DNA of 40,792 nucleotides from an uncultured Ectothiorhodospiraceae bacterium (GTDB taxonomy: Bacteria > Pseudomonadota > Gammaproteobacteria > Nitrococcales > Halorhodospiraceae). Below the pieces are notes generated by a model. That model did not search any database. It saw only the letters and a program-made list of their open reading frames with translations, and was not told where the DNA came from. The stretch is from contig CAJXLI010000006.1 in assembly GCA_913055575.1 (NCBI GenBank), positions 1 to 40,792 of the forward strand, written 5' to 3'. The translations under genes were made by a program, and so were the position numbers. Shown here piece by piece: positions 40,358-40,792 of the stretch (position 1 is its first letter; each line of letters begins with the position of its first letter).

Positions 40358-40792
<435 letters not shown>

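Overview
The window is GC-rich and gene-dense, and it looks like chromosome from a halophilic purple sulfur bacterium of the Ectothiorhodospiraceae, most likely Halorhodospira or a close relative. The evidence is bacteriochlorophyll genes of the light-independent (anaerobic) pathway, an LH2-type antenna pair, a Tat-exported sulfide:quinone oxidoreductase, acidic proteins, and a gammaproteobacterial housekeeping order (mutS, pncC, recA, recX, alaS, lysC, csrA, tRNA-Ser, tRNA-Arg). The genus is inferred from gene content, not from a marker gene.

Region 1 (1-7.2 kb) is photosynthesis. bchF-bchN-bchB-bchH run leftwards with overlapping or touching ends, and bchH leaves the window. Divergent to them is a very short PpsR/CrtJ-like regulator, followed by a BciB-type 8-vinyl reductase. 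The intergenic region holds back-to-back sigma70-like promoters whose -35 boxes are each overlapped by a PpsR-like TGT-N12-ACA near match. Region 2 (7.2-15.4 kb) holds a small membrane protein, a TrpB2 tryptophan synthase, an SDR/DUF2867 protein, an EamA exporter divergent from a LysR regulator, an unknown membrane protein with a folded leader, and a YheS-like ABC-F ATPase. Region 3 (15.4-16.8 kb) is a pucBA antenna operon with a strong terminator, followed at once by a peptide-deformylase paralogue with altered motifs.

Region 4 (16.9-27.7 kb) is housekeeping: two small proteins, two tRNAs, csrA, lysC, alaS, recX, recA, thpR, pncC and, divergently, mutS. Region 5 (27.7-32.9 kb) has fdxA, xerD, a slipin, rlmM (possibly leaderless), sufE, a 57-residue unannotated protein and an exported serine hydrolase. 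Region 6 (32.9-34.8 kb) is a sulfide oxidation unit: sqr plus a small membrane protein. Region 7 (34.9-40.8 kb) has a host-attachment-family protein, nfo, an FAD oxidoreductase, a methyltransferase and an SDR in an overlapping run, an orphan HigA-type regulator, and metF and ahcY of the methionine/SAM cycle, separated by a long hairpin.

The best candidates for something new are the mini-PpsR with its paired operators, the LH2 alpha chain carrying Phe44-Phe45 in place of the Tyr-Trp hydrogen-bond pair, the deformylase paralogue behind the antenna operon, and the sqr partner membrane protein. I see no CRISPR array, prophage, transposase or defence island.
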